Shown: positions 18,097 to 27,111, numbered from the stretch's first letter. The stretch is DNA of 64,000 nucleotides from Cellulomonas sp. JZ18 (GCF_009720485.1 NZ_CP045245.1:1178001-1242000), one strand, 5' to 3'. The notes: generated by a model from the sequence alone, not told the origin. Made by a program: numbers and translations.

Positions 18097-18468
18097 TCAG
18101 CCGACGAGGCGGTCCGCGGGCACGCCGAGGTGGACCGTGCCACCCTCCACGGACGCGATCTCGTCGGCGGCGGCGTAGCGGGAGCCCGTGAAGAGGCCGC
18201 GCGCGTCGATGCGGACGTACCCGACGCGCAGCAGCCGCTCGCGCTCCTGCTCGGGCAGGTCCGAGGGTCCGACGATCGCGTCGACCACCGCACCGACGAT
18301 CCCGCCGGTCCCGCCCGTGTCCTGCCCGGCGCCCGTCGCGGCGCCCGGGTCACCCATCGCCACGGACGCGACCGTGCCGACGCGCTCGCCGGCGGCGTCC
18401 ACGACGTCCATCCCCTCGGTGACCTGCCCGATCGGGCCCGCACCGCCCGCCGTCGCCGCGTCCGTCAT
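18097..18468 (-). CDS. PRC-barrel domain protein
   Basis: The protein has 123 residues from an ATG preceded by GCAGGAGGCGGC, a strong ribosome binding site. GMDVVDAAGERVGTVASV is the first beta-hairpin of a PRC barrel. A Gly/Thr-rich insert is followed by RLLRVGYVRIDARGLFTGSRYAAADEIASVEGGTVHLGV, read in parts, which completes the barrel. Such proteins occur with stress and RNA-metabolism genes; the function is unknown. It is codirectional with the ThDP enzyme, whose start lies 49 bp beyond its stop. Confidence 0.8.
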   Translation of the reverse strand: MTDAATAGGAGPIGQVTEGMDVVDAAGERVGTVASVAMGDPGAATGAGQDTGGTGGIVGAVVDAIVGPSDLPEQERERLLRVGYVRIDARGLFTGSRYAAADEIASVEGGTVHLGVPADRLVG

Positions 18469-18564
18469 GCCGCCTCCTGCGTCCCGTGCCGGGGCCCGTA
18501 CGGCCCGACGTCGTGCCTCCCGACGGTAGGCGCGTGAGGATGACGACGCAGCCCGGGCGGGCCG

Positions 18565-19815
18565 GTGGCCCCGCCCGACCTCGCCGACCGCCCGGAGGCA
18601 CCCGTGCTCCTGCTCGCGTTCGCGGCCCTCCTGCTCGTCGCCGTCCTGGTGTCCGAGCGGGCCAACAGGACGGTCCTCTCGACGGCCGTGCTGTTCCTGC
18701 TCGGCGGCTTCGCGCTCGGCCCGGGCGTCCTGGACGTGATCGACGTCGAGGTCGGCGACCCCGTCGTGTCGCAGCTCGCCGAGCTCGCCCTGTTCTCGGT
18801 GCTGTTCACCGACGGCATGCGGGTCGGGTGGCGGGACCTGCGCGCGGCGTGGCGGGAACCGGGACGCGCGCTGCTGCTGGGGCTGCCCCTCACGCTGCTC
18901 GTGACCGCGGCGCTGGCGCACCTCGTGGCGGGTCTGCCCTGGCTCGAGGCGCTGCTGCTCGGTGCCGTCCTGGCGCCCACCGACCCGGTCTTCGCGGCCG
19001 CGATCGTCGGACGGCGCGAGGTGCCGATGCGGCTGCGGCACCTGCTCAACGTCGAGTCCGGCGTCAACGACGGCCTGGCGCTGCCGTTCGTCCTCGTCCT
19101 CCTCGGCACGGTGGGGGGCGAGGGCACGCCGAGCGGATGGGTGCTGGCCGAGGAGATCGCCCTGGGCCTCGTCGTCGGGATCGGCATCCCGCTGGTGGTC
19201 GTCCGCCTGGAGCGGCTGCCGTTCCTCCAGGCGTCGCGGGCGCTCCAGCCGCTCGTGGCGGTCGTGACCGGGCTGCTGGTCCTCGCGGTCAGCCAGGTGA
19301 CGCACGCGAACCTGTTCCTCGCGGCGTTCGCCGCGGGCATCACGCTGGCGAGCGCGAGCCCCGACCTGCGGCACGAGTTCGAGCAGTTCGGCGAGCTCGT
19401 CACCGAGCTGCTCAAGCTCGCCGCGATCCTCGTCTTCGGCGCGCTGGTCACGCCCGCGTTCCTCTTCGAGGAGATCACCCTGGCGGGCTGGGTGTTCGCG
19501 GTGCTGGCGCTGGTCGTGGCGCGGCCCGTCGCGCTGGCGATCTCGTTCGCCGGGTCGGGCATCCCCGCGCGGCAGCAGGCCGCGGCGATGTGGTTCGGTC
19601 CGAAGGGCTTCGCGTCGGTCGTGTACGGCCTGATCGTGCTGGAGTCCGGGATCGCGCGCGCCGACGAGCTCTTCCACCTCGTGGCGCTCGTCATCGTCCT
19701 GTCGATCCTGGCCCACTCCTCGACCGACGTCGTCGTCGCGCGGCAGTTCCACGAGGCGGACGACGAGGCGGACGACCAGGCGGACGGGCCGCCGATCGCC
19801 CGCACGCCCGGCTAG
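18565..19815 (+). CDS. Cation:proton antiporter (CPA1/NhaP type)
   Basis: The protein has 416 residues with about twelve hydrophobic segments. Two antiporter motifs are clear: LGAVLAPTDPVFAAAIV near residue 135 and LLNVESGVNDGLALP near residue 160. The ND pair in the second is the ion-binding site of electroneutral Na+ or K+/H+ exchangers. MWFGPKGFASVVYGL near residue 340 is also conserved. The tail is short and acidic (EADDEADDQADG) with no TrkA-N domain. I use the GTG at 18565; the next GTG at 18604 is an alternative. It probably supports sodium or pH homeostasis in the membrane. Confidence 0.9.
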   Translation: MAPPDLADRPEAPVLLLAFAALLLVAVLVSERANRTVLSTAVLFLLGGFALGPGVLDVIDVEVGDPVVSQLAELALFSVLFTDGMRVGWRDLRAAWREPGRALLLGLPLTLLVTAALAHLVAGLPWLEALLLGAVLAPTDPVFAAAIVGRREVPMRLRHLLNVESGVNDGLALPFVLVLLGTVGGEGTPSGWVLAEEIALGLVVGIGIPLVVVRLERLPFLQASRALQPLVAVVTGLLVLAVSQVTHANLFLAAFAAGITLASASPDLRHEFEQFGELVTELLKLAAILVFGALVTPAFLFEEITLAGWVFAVLALVVARPVALAISFAGSGIPARQQAAAMWFGPKGFASVVYGLIVLESGIARADELFHLVALVIVLSILAHSSTDVVVARQFHEADDEADDQADGPPIARTPG

Positions 19816-19829
19816 ACCGACCTGTGGCG

Positions 19830-20650
19830 TCAGGTGGACGGGCCGAAGCGTTCCGCGCGGATCGCGGACGCGTCGTGCCCGAGCACGAGCAGCATGCGCG
19901 AGACGGCCTCCACGAAGCCCGTCGGGCCGCACACGAAGACCAGCGGCCGCAGGTCCGCGGGCCAGCCGTGGCGGGCGAGCCCGCGCAGGTCGAGGCGCCC
20001 GGGCGGACGCCCGGACGGGTCGTCCGGCGGGACGCCGCGCGTCCAGACGACGTGCGTGTCGACGCCGTCGTCACGCCGTCGCGGCCCCGTCAGCTCGTCG
20101 AGGAACAGCGCGTCCCCGGGCATCCGCACCGAGTAGACGAGGCGGAACGGGGTGCGGTCCGCCCGCCGCCGGCGCTCGCGCACCATGGACACGAGCGGCA
20201 CGACGCCCGACCCGCCCGCGAGCAGCAGCACGGGCGCTCCGCCGGCCGCGCCGGGCGCCCACACGAACCAGCCGCCGACCGGGCCGCGCACCTCGATGCG
20301 CTGCCCCACGGCGAACTCGTCGACCAGGTAGGGCGAGACCTCCCCGCCCTGCACGCGCTGCACGGTGACCTCGACGCGCGTGGGGGCGTCCGGGTCCCAC
20401 GGCGCGCCGATCGAGTAGGCGCGCACGGCCGTGTAGCCGTCGTCGGCCGTCAGGCGCAGGTCGACGTGCTGGCCCGCACGGTGCCCGCCCCAGCCGGGCA
20501 CGTCGAGCACCAGCGTGCGCGCCGACGCGCTCTCGGCGTGCGCGTCGACCATCGTCGCGACCCGCCAGCCCGACGCGACCGCGAACCGCTCCCCGAGACG
20601 TGCCGCCCCGCGGGCGCGCCCGCCGGTCCCGTCGTCACCGCCTCCGCCAT
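19830..20650 (-). CDS. FAD-binding oxidoreductase (ferredoxin-NADP reductase type)
   Basis: With one base restored in the C run at 20606-20609, the gene has 273 codons plus stop and begins MAEAVTTGPAG, joining to RFAVASGWRVATMVDAHAES. It is a two-domain flavin reductase. The FAD site is RAYSIGAP near residue 90, the NAD(P) site is LLAGGSGVVPLVSMVR, and VFVCGPTGFVEAV is the C-terminal pyridine nucleotide motif. There is no 2Fe-2S domain. It starts 11 bp after the molybdopterin oxidoreductase stop, so the two probably form one electron-transfer system, with this protein supplying electrons from NAD(P)H. Confidence 0.87.
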
Positions 20651-20661
20651 CGCGCGCCCCC

Positions 20662-21285
20662 TCAGTCGCCCTGGTAGCGCTGCTCGCGCCACGGGTCGCC
20701 GTAGTCGTGGTACCCGTACCGCTCCCAGAAGCCGCGCTGCTCGTCGCGCACGAGGTGGATCTCCTTCACCCACTTCGCGGACTTCCACAGGTACAGGTGC
20801 GGCACGAGCAGGCGCGCGGGCCCGCCGTGCTCGGCGTGCAGCGGACGGCCGTCGTAGGTGTGCGCGACCCACGCCCGGCCGCCGAGCAGGTCGGCGACGG
20901 GCAGGTTCGTCGTGTACCCGCCGTGGCAGGCGACGAGCGCGTACTGCGCGGACGAGCGCACGTCGGCGAGCAGGACGTCCAGGCTCACGCCGCGCCAGCG
21001 GGTCCCGAACTTCGACCAGCGCGTCACGCAGTGCAGGTCGACGGTCGGCTCGTCCTGCGGCAGGGCCATGAGGTCGGTCCACGACCAGGACCACTCCTCG
21101 AGGTCCTCGTTGCGGACCGTCAGGCGCCACCGCTCCGTGGGGACGTGCGGCGTGGTGCCCGCCGTCAGGACCGGGAAGCCGTGCTCCTCGTACTGGCCCG
21201 GGGGCAGCGCGATGCCGGCGGGCCGCGGGCGGCCGCGGAACCCGGGTGTGAGGTCGGTGGCGGCGACGGGCTCCTCCGGCGGCAT
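20662..21285 (-). CDS. Sulfite oxidase-like molybdopterin-dependent oxidoreductase
   Basis: The protein has 207 residues from the ATG at 21285; an upstream GTG at 21300 is possible. It contains the oxidoreductase molybdopterin-binding domain: TVDLHCVTRWSKFGTRW, where the Cys is the expected molybdenum ligand, and ALVACHGGYTTNLP and AHTYDGRPLHAEHGGPARLLVP. The dimerisation domain of eukaryotic sulfite oxidases is absent, so it resembles YedY/MsrP-type proteins. No twin-arginine signal is seen, suggesting it stays in the cytoplasm. It is paired with the flavin reductase just downstream. The substrate (sulfoxide, nitrate or other) is unknown. Confidence 0.88.
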   Translation of the reverse strand: MPPEEPVAATDLTPGFRGRPRPAGIALPPGQYEEHGFPVLTAGTTPHVPTERWRLTVRNEDLEEWSWSWTDLMALPQDEPTVDLHCVTRWSKFGTRWRGVSLDVLLADVRSSAQYALVACHGGYTTNLPVADLLGGRAWVAHTYDGRPLHAEHGGPARLLVPHLYLWKSAKWVKEIHLVRDEQRGFWERYGYHDYGDPWREQRYQGD

Positions 21286-21388
21286 GGGGCCATCGAACAC
21301 GCCGCAGGGCCGTGAGCGACAGCCCCCGGCGCGTCAGCCGGTCACGACCTCCAGCGTGACCGGCACGTCCCGTCCCGCGTGCGCGGCG

Positions 21389-22201
21389 TCAGGCGGTCGG
21401 CAGGTCCAGGTCGCACACGACGGCGCGGTGGTCGGACGGCAGGACGCCGTGGACGGGCTCGTGCCCGGCGAGCGCGGCGTGCGTGACGTGCAGCGGCGGG
21501 GCGTCCGGCCGCCCGCGGCGGGCCAGCACGTGGTCGATGCGCCGGTCGATCTGCTTGACGGCCTCCAGCGGCGCCACCGGGGTGTCCGACGCGAGCGTCA
21601 CGGCGTCCGGGTCGCCGCCGCCCAGGAGCCACAGGTCCTCCGCGACCTCCTCGAGCGGGGCCAGCTCCGGCGTGCCGGGCGCGGCGTTGAGGTCGCCGAC
21701 GAGCAGCACGGGCAGGTCGCCGTCGAGCGCGGGGTCCGCGAGCAGGTCCGCGAGCGCGCGGGTCTGCGCGCGGTGGTCGGCGCTCGCCCCGGGCGTCGGC
21801 TCCCACTCGGTGCAGGCGACGAGCACGTGCAGCGGGCCGGCCGGGTGGTCGAGGACGGCGTGCAGCGCGCGCGCCGGGGCGTGCACGTGCGCGGGCAGGT
21901 CGTGCACGGTCGTCGTCCGCACCGGCCACCGGCTCACGAGCCCGATGCCGATCTCGACGCCCTCCTGCACGGCGTGCTCGGACGGCTGCGGCGCCGGCGG
22001 CACGCCGACGGGGACGAACACCCCGTGCCCGCCCAGCAGCGCGGCGAGCTCATCGGGCTGGCTCCCGTCCGCGTCGCGCCAGGTCTCCTGGAGCCCGAGG
22101 AGGTCGGGGCGCAGGTCCGCGACCACGGACCGGATCGCGCGCTCGCGGGCCGGCCACGCCTCGCCGAAGCGCCACCACACGTTCCACGTCGCCACGCGCA
22201 C
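21389..22201 (-). CDS. Endonuclease/exonuclease/phosphatase family protein
   Basis: The protein has 270 residues from a GTG. The EEP fold is marked by VATWNVWW, LLGLQETWRD (metal-binding Glu), VLLVGDLNAAPGTPE (catalytic Asp and Asn), RRIDHVLARRG and the closing PSDHRAVVCDLDL with the essential His. No signal peptide is present. Substrates in this superfamily range from DNA to inositol phosphates and sphingomyelin, so the target is open. TAGCGT at 22208-22213 lies six bases before the start codon, so the mRNA is probably leaderless. Confidence 0.87.
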   Translation of the reverse strand: MRVATWNVWWRFGEAWPARERAIRSVVADLRPDLLGLQETWRDADGSQPDELAALLGGHGVFVPVGVPPAPQPSEHAVQEGVEIGIGLVSRWPVRTTTVHDLPAHVHAPARALHAVLDHPAGPLHVLVACTEWEPTPGASADHRAQTRALADLLADPALDGDLPVLLVGDLNAAPGTPELAPLEEVAEDLWLLGGGDPDAVTLASDTPVAPLEAVKQIDRRIDHVLARRGRPDAPPLHVTHAALAGHEPVHGVLPSDHRAVVCDLDLPTA

Positions 22202-22207
22202 GCGCCG

Positions 22208-22213
22208 ACGCTA
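22208..22213 (-). promoter_or_regulatory. -10 box of a leaderless promoter
   Basis: TAGCGT on the minus strand lies six bases before the GTG at 22201, placing transcription start at or next to the start codon. I do not see a clear -35. Confidence 0.5.
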
Positions 22214-22346
22214 CGACCACCCCGGACCGGCGGTAGTCCCGGCCGCTCGGGGCGCGGACGGGGCGCGGGTCGGCCACGCTGTCCCCGACGGACGCAGTCC
22301 CCGACGGGCGCGCGAGCACGGCCGGGGGCCGGGACGGAGGTGGACG

Positions 22347-23971
22347 ATGGCGCGCCGGCGCGACGAGCGGACGGGGGAGCGGCCGGGCGAGCTCGAGACG
22401 TACCGGTCGATGCGCGACTTCGACCGCACGCCGGAGCCCGCCGGCGGGACGCCCGAGCCCGCCCCGACGGGCGCCGCCGGTTCGTCGTGCAGCGCCACCG
22501 CGCGCGCCGGCTGCACTACGACGTGCGGTTCGAGATCGACGGCGTCCTCGTCAGCTGGGCCGTGCCGCGGGGGCCGACCCTCGACCCCGACGTGCGGCGC
22601 ATGGCCGTGCACGTCGAGGACCACCCGCTCGAGTACGAGGACTTCGAGGGCGTGATCCCCGCCGGCGAGTACGGCGGCGGGGACGTCATCGTGTGGGACC
22701 GCGGCACGTGGGAGCCGTACAAGGGCGACGACCCCGCGGCGGACGTGGCCCGCGGCGAGCTGCACGCCGAGCTGTACGGCGAGCGGCTGCGCGGCAAGTT
22801 CCTGCTGGTGCGCCGCGGGGAGGGGGACGGCGGCAAGGAGCAGTGGCTCATGCTGCACAAGCACGACGAGCACGCCGTGACGGGCTGGGACGCGGAGGAC
22901 CACCCCACGTCCGTCGTCTCCGGGCGCACCAACGACGAGGTCAAGGCGGACCCCGACCGGCTGTGGCGGTCGGACCTGCCCGCGTCGGAGGCGTCCGTCG
23001 CGCTGCACCCGCCCGTGCCGCCGGGCCCGACCGACGACGAGCTCGCCGCCCTCGACGACATCCGCCGCGACGGCACGTGGGAGGTGTTCGGCCGTGCGCT
23101 GCGCGTGACGAACCTCGACAAGGTGCTGTTCCCCGGCCGCGAGGGCGAGGAGCCCGTGACGAAGCGCGAGCTCGTGCGGTACGCCGCGCGCATCGCGCCC
23201 GTCGTCCTGCCGTACCTGCGCGGGCGCCCGCTCAACATGCACCGCTACCCGGAGGGGGCGGGCAGGAAGGGGTTCTGGCACAAGCAGCTGCCCGAGCACG
23301 CGCCCGACTGGGTGCCGCGCTGGGACAACCCGGAGGCGGACCCGGGGGAGACGACGACGTACCTCGTGGTCGACGAGCCGGCGGCGCTGGTGTGGGCGGC
23401 GAACTTCGGCGCGCTCGAGTGGCACGCCTGGACGTCCCTCACCGCCGACCCGCACCGGCCGACGTACGCGCTCGTCGACATCGACCCCGGCACGTCCACG
23501 CCGTGGGAGGACGTGCTGCTGCTGGCCCGCCTGCACCGGGACGCGTTCGCGCACCTGGGCGTGACGGCGCAGCCGAAGCTCACCGGCCGGCGCGGCATCC
23601 AGGTGTGGGTGCCGATCGCCGTCGGCCCGTCCTTCGACGAGACGCGCGCGTGGGTCGAGACGCTCTCCCGCACGGTCGGCGCCGTGGTGCCGGACCTCGT
23701 GAGCTGGCGGTGGGAGGTGCGCGAGCGCGGCGGCCAGGCGCGCCTGGACTACACGCAGAACGCCATCAACAAGACGCTGGTCGCGCCCTACAGCCCGCGC
23801 GCGGCCGCCGGCGCGCCCGTGTCGGCGCCGATCACGTGGGACGAGCTCGACGAGCCGTGGCTGCGCCCCGACGCGTTCACCGTCCGCACGGTCCTGGACC
23901 GGATCGCCGAGCGCGGCGACCCGTTCCGGGCCGTGCTCGCGCGCGACCAGCGCCTGCCGCGGCTGCGCTGA
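22347..23971 (+). CDS. ligD: LigD-type 3'-phosphoesterase and polymerase (non-homologous end joining)
   Basis: Restoring one base in the GGG at 22469-22471 gives 541 residues. The order is a phosphoesterase domain (RRFVVQRHRARRLHYDVRFE, VLVSWAVPRGP, EYGGGDVIVWDRGTWE) followed by a polymerase/primase domain (PLNMHRYPEGAGRKGFWHKQ, YALVDIDPGT with the metal-binding Asp pair, KLTGRRGIQVWVPI, ARLDYTQNAINKTLVAPYS). The phosphoesterase trims 3' ends and the polymerase fills gaps during Ku-dependent end joining. There is no ligase domain; a stand-alone ATP-dependent ligase lies at 35239-36208. The ATG at 22347 follows GGACGGAGG. Confidence 0.9.
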
Positions 23972-23977
23972 CCGGCG

Positions 23978-24619
23978 TCACTCCAGCACGCCGCACGCGA
24001 CCCGGTCGCCGGAGTCGCCGGTGCGCAGCGTCTCGTCGTCGGGACCCTGCGGCGCGTACCGCTCGGGGACGTTCGCGAAGTTGTCGCGGCCGGAGTGCAC
24101 CATGACCGCGCTGCCGTCGTCGTCGAGCAGGTCGGCGTCGGTCAGCATGTCGGTCACGGTCTCGAGGTGCGCGGTGCCGTCCTCGGTGACGTACAGGCTC
24201 GGCAGGTCCCCGGCGTGGGCGCCGTGGTCGCCCTCGTCCGCGCCCAGGTGCCCACCGGCGGACAGGAACGCGCCGGTCCGGCTCGGGTCGTCCGGCGGCG
24301 AGCTCTCCGGGTCGCACTCGCCGACGGCGTGCACGTGGAACCCGTGGAACCCGGGTTCCAGGCCGCCGTGCACGTGCACGACGACCCGCATCCCCTCGCC
24401 CTCCGGGATCAGCTGCACGTCGCCGACGTCCTCGCCGTCCACGTCCTGCAGAGTCGCGGTCGCCACCGGCACGCCGGTCACCACCGGCGTCGAGGCCGGC
24501 GTGCCGCCGGCCGTCGCGTCCGGGGCCGCACCGTCGCCCCCGCCGTCGTCCGCCGCGCAGCCGGCCAGCGCCAGCGCGGCGAGCGCGGCCACGGACGTGC
24601 GTCGTACCAGGTTCCTCAT
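23978..24619 (-). CDS. sodC: Cu/Zn superoxide dismutase lipoprotein
   Basis: The protein has 213 residues. The lipobox LALAGC places the acylated Cys at residue 21, so it is an extracytoplasmic lipoprotein. A Gly/Ala/Thr-rich linker precedes the dismutase domain. HGFHVHAVGEC supplies copper ligands and the disulfide Cys, AGGHLGAD and HAGDLPSL supply zinc ligands, and GDSGDRVACGV is the C-terminal signature with the catalytic Arg and second Cys. It removes superoxide at the cell surface. It is convergent with ligD, with stops six bases apart. Confidence 0.93.
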   Translation of the reverse strand: MRNLVRRTSVAALAALALAGCAADDGGGDGAAPDATAGGTPASTPVVTGVPVATATLQDVDGEDVGDVQLIPEGEGMRVVVHVHGGLEPGFHGFHVHAVGECDPESSPPDDPSRTGAFLSAGGHLGADEGDHGAHAGDLPSLYVTEDGTAHLETVTDMLTDADLLDDDGSAVMVHSGRDNFANVPERYAPQGPDDETLRTGDSGDRVACGVLE

Positions 24620-24795
24620 CGTCGCCCCCTCGTGACGGTCCCCTGTCGCGGGTCGGGGCACCGACGCGGCCCGACCCCACGGGTCCAGCGTGGGCCCGTC
24701 CGGCCTCGTGCGCAGCCCGGGGCGGCGGGCCCCGGGTGCGCGCCCGCGGCACGCGGCACATGCTGGGGGGACCACCCCCGACCCGGAGGAGAGCC

Positions 24796-25143
24796 ATGAC
24801 CGACGACGTCGCGCGTGACGCGCTGCCCGTCCCGGACTACGACCACCTGCCCGTCGGGAGCCTCGGGCACCGGATCCGCTCGCTGGAGGCGGACGAGGTC
24901 GAGGTCCTGCGCCGGTACGAGGAAGCGCACGGCAACCGGCTGCCCGTGATCCAGGTGCTCGACCAGCGTCTGCGGGAGCTCGCCGACGGTGCCGAGCCGT
25001 CCGGCGGGGACCCCGCGGGGATCGCCCCGGAGCAGGCACCCGCGCCGCAGGGCGGCAGCACGGCGTCCCCGGCGACGACGGGCCCGCCGCAGAACCCGCC
25101 GTCCCAGGGTGTCCCGACCAACCCGGCGCAGCCGCGGGGCTGA
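24796..25143 (+). CDS. Conserved small actinobacterial protein, function unknown
   Basis: The protein has 115 residues from an ATG preceded by CCGGAGGAGAGCC. The first 65 residues hold a conserved-looking block: LPVPDYDHLPVGSLGHRIRS and EVLRRYEEAHGNRLPVIQVL, with helices that could form a small three-helix domain. The C-terminal 50 residues are low-complexity Pro, Gly, Gln and Ala. The first block is familiar from hypothetical actinobacterial proteins (DUF8129-like), but no function is known to me. Confidence 0.75.
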   Translation: MTDDVARDALPVPDYDHLPVGSLGHRIRSLEADEVEVLRRYEEAHGNRLPVIQVLDQRLRELADGAEPSGGDPAGIAPEQAPAPQGGSTASPATTGPPQNPPSQGVPTNPAQPRG

Positions 25144-25154
25144 CGCGACGGGCT

Positions 25155-25198
25155 CACGACCGCCCGCCCGGTGCCCGGCACCGCGGCGGGCGGTCGTG
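25155..25198. terminator. Nested hairpin terminator between convergent genes
   Basis: Perfect 14-base arms CACGACCGCCCGCC (25155-25168) and GGCGGGCGGTCGTG (25185-25198) enclose a loop. The loop itself folds as CGGTGC/GCACCG. It sits between stops at 25143 and 25201. Confidence 0.7.
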
Positions 25199-25200
25199 CG

Positions 25201-25569
25201 TCAGCGGCGCTCGCAGGCCATCAGCAGGTTGCCGTCGGGGTCGCGGAACTGCAGGAACGCCACGGACCCGATGTCGGTGACGTCGCCGACGCGCTCGACG
25301 CCGAGCGCGTCCAGATGCTCCCGGACGGCGGCGAGGTCGTCGACCCACCAGATGAACCGCGGCGGGCCGTCCGCGGTGAACCCGGGGTGGTGCGCGTCGA
25401 GCGCGAGACCGACCTCGCCCTCCGTGGGCAGGTCGTGGATCCGCCCCTCGTGGCTCGTGTCGCCGGGGTCGAGCCCCAGCAGGGCGGAGTACCAGGCGAC
25501 GGCAGCGGGCATGTCGCGCACCGGGACGAACACCTGGCCGATGCGGTTGCGGAGCGGGGACGCAGTCAT
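25201..25569 (-). CDS. VOC superfamily (glyoxalase/dioxygenase-like) protein
   Basis: The protein has 122 residues in the vicinal-oxygen-chelate fold: IGQVFVPVRDMPAAVAWYSALLGLDPG is the first beta-alpha-beta unit (read in parts), and SVAFLQFRDPDGNLLMACE is the last. It is the size of a single two-module glyoxalase/bleomycin-resistance protein. Substrate and metal cannot be assigned. A TAGCCT box seven bases upstream of the ATG suggests a leaderless transcript. Confidence 0.85.
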   Translation of the reverse strand: MTASPLRNRIGQVFVPVRDMPAAVAWYSALLGLDPGDTSHEGRIHDLPTEGEVGLALDAHHPGFTADGPPRFIWWVDDLAAVREHLDALGVERVGDVTDIGSVAFLQFRDPDGNLLMACERR

Positions 25570-25576
25570 GGTCGGG

Positions 25577-25582
25577 AGGCTA
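25577..25582 (-). promoter_or_regulatory. -10 box of a leaderless promoter
   Basis: TAGCCT on the minus strand ends seven bases before the ATG at 25569, the same geometry as several other genes in the window. Confidence 0.45.
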
Positions 25583-25600
25583 GCGGTGGGGTCCGACGCC

Positions 25601-26356
25601 TCAGGCGTGCAGGAGCGGCACGCCCGCGGCCGCGAGGTCGACGAGCGTCGGGTGGTCGGCGGGCACGTCGGTCACCACCCCCGCGACGTCCGCGAGCGGC
25701 AGCACCGCGAACGGCGACGCCGCGCCGATCTTCTCGGCGCTCGCGAGCACGTAGGTGTCGGCCGCCCGGCGGGCGAGCGCCCGCTTCATCGCCGCCTCGT
25801 CCGCGTCGCCCGTGGTGAGGCCCGCGACGGGGTGGACGCCGGTGACGCCGAGCAGGAAGACGTCGGCGCTGACGCGCTCGGCCGCCTCGACCGCCGCGGC
25901 CCCGCACGCCACCCCGGAGTGCTTGAAGATCCGCCCGCCCAGCAGGACCACCTCGACGCGCGGGTGCTCGACGAGGCTCGCCGCGACCGCGGGGCTGTGC
26001 GTGACGACGGTCGCGTCGAGGCCGGGCGCGAGCGCGCGCGCCACGGCGAGGGCCGTCGTCCCGCCGTCGAGGACGACCGTGCTGCCGGGCGCGACGAGGC
26101 GTGCGGCGGCCGCGGCGACCCGCTGCTTGCTGTCGACCGCGACGTCGCGGCGCGTCGCGAGGTCGCCGACCGCGGGGGACGCCGGCAGGGCGCCGCCGTA
26201 CACGCGCTGGCACAGCCCGGCGGCGGCGAGGTCGCGCAGGTCCCGGCGGACGGTGTCCTCCGACAGGCCGAGCTCCGCGGCCAGGTCCTTGGCGACGATC
26301 CGGCCGTCCCGGCGGAGCCGGTCGAGGAGCAGGTCACGACGCTGGGCGGTGAGCAC
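25601..26356 (-). CDS. DeoR/GlpR-family transcriptional regulator
   Basis: The protein has 251 residues from the GTG at 26356, preceded at eight bases by AGAAGGG; an in-frame GTG at 26374 is an alternative. The DeoR helix-turn-helix is AQRRDLLLDRLRRDGRIVAKDLA with SEDTVRRDLRDLAAAG, followed by the family signature RVYGGAL. The C-terminal DeoRC domain binds sugar phosphates (STVVLDGGTTALAVARAL, GVTGVHPVAGLTT). It probably represses sugar or nucleoside catabolic genes. It is divergent from a Nudix hydrolase gene and shares a short, AT-rich promoter region with it. Confidence 0.9.
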   Translation of the reverse strand: MLTAQRRDLLLDRLRRDGRIVAKDLAAELGLSEDTVRRDLRDLAAAGLCQRVYGGALPASPAVGDLATRRDVAVDSKQRVAAAAARLVAPGSTVVLDGGTTALAVARALAPGLDATVVTHSPAVAASLVEHPRVEVVLLGGRIFKHSGVACGAAAVEAAERVSADVFLLGVTGVHPVAGLTTGDADEAAMKRALARRAADTYVLASAEKIGAASPFAVLPLADVAGVVTDVPADHPTLVDLAAAGVPLLHA

Positions 26357-26382
26357 GGGGACACCCTTCTGCACGATTGATC

Positions 26383-26411
26383 TTGTTGTTGCACGTTCCT
26401 GCCCCTAGTGT
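26383..26411 (+). promoter_or_regulatory. Promoter of the Nudix gene and likely DeoR operator region
   Basis: TTGTTG (26383-26388) and TAGTGT (26406-26411) are separated by exactly 17 bp. The -10 ends seven bases before the ATG at 26419, so the message is probably leaderless. The 26370-26400 stretch is unusually AT-rich and contains TGCACGATTGATC and TTGCACG, possible half-sites for the divergent DeoR protein. Confidence 0.55.
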
Positions 26412-26418
26412 CGCACAC

Positions 26419-27111
26419 ATGCCGACCACGTCCACCGCCGCCACCGACTCCGCCCAGCCCGGCACCCGCGTCCCCGACCACCGCGGCCGCACCGACCTCG
26501 ACCGCACCGGCCTCGACCTGACAGGGAACCCACGCGTCCGCGTCGTGGCCGTCGAGCTCCTCGCCGCGGCCTGGCACGTGCTGCGCCGCACGACGTTCGA
26601 CTACCTCGGGACGGACGGCCGCTGGACGCGCCAGCAGCGCGAGACGTACGACCGCGGCGACGGCGCGACCGTCCTGCTCTACGACCCCGAGCGCGCGACC
26701 GTGCTGCTCACGCGCCAGTTCCGCTTCCCGGTCTACGTCAACGGCCACCCCGACGGCATGCTCCTCGAGACGGCCGCGGGCCTGCTCGACGACGACGACC
26801 CCGAGACCGCCGTGCGGCGCGAGGCCGAGGAGGAGACGGGCGTGCGGGTCGGGGCGCTCGAGCGTGTCTTCGAGGTGTACATGAGCCCGGGGTCGGTCAC
26901 CGAGCGCCTGCACTTCTGGGCGGCGCCGTACACGCCCGCGCGGCGCACGGGAGCCGGCGGCGGCGTGGCCGAGGAGGGGGAGGACGTCGAGGTGGTCGAG
27001 CTGCCGTTCGCCCGGGCGCTCGCGATGACGCTGACGGGCGAGATCGCGGACGCGAAGACGATCCTGCTGCTGCAGTGGGCGGCCCTGCACGGCCCCTTCC
27101 GCGACCGCTGA
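26419..27111 (+). CDS. Nudix hydrolase, GDP-mannose/ADP-ribose pyrophosphatase-like
   Basis: The protein has 230 residues. The Nudix box runs from GLLDDDDPETAVRREAEEET into GVRV, matching Gx5Ex7REUxEExGU. TAVRREAEEETG provides the metal ligands. Upstream FRFPVYVNGHPDGMLLETAAG and downstream FEVYMSPGSVTERLHFW are typical of the NudK/ADP-ribose pyrophosphatase branch, which cleaves nucleoside-diphosphate sugars. The ATG at 26419 was preferred because a promoter -10 lies just before it. Divergence from a DeoR regulator suggests regulation by a sugar metabolite. Confidence 0.9.
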   Translation: MPTTSTAATDSAQPGTRVPDHRGRTDLDRTGLDLTGNPRVRVVAVELLAAAWHVLRRTTFDYLGTDGRWTRQQRETYDRGDGATVLLYDPERATVLLTRQFRFPVYVNGHPDGMLLETAAGLLDDDDPETAVRREAEEETGVRVGALERVFEVYMSPGSVTERLHFWAAPYTPARRTGAGGGVAEEGEDVEVVELPFARALAMTLTGEIADAKTILLLQWAALHGPFRDR

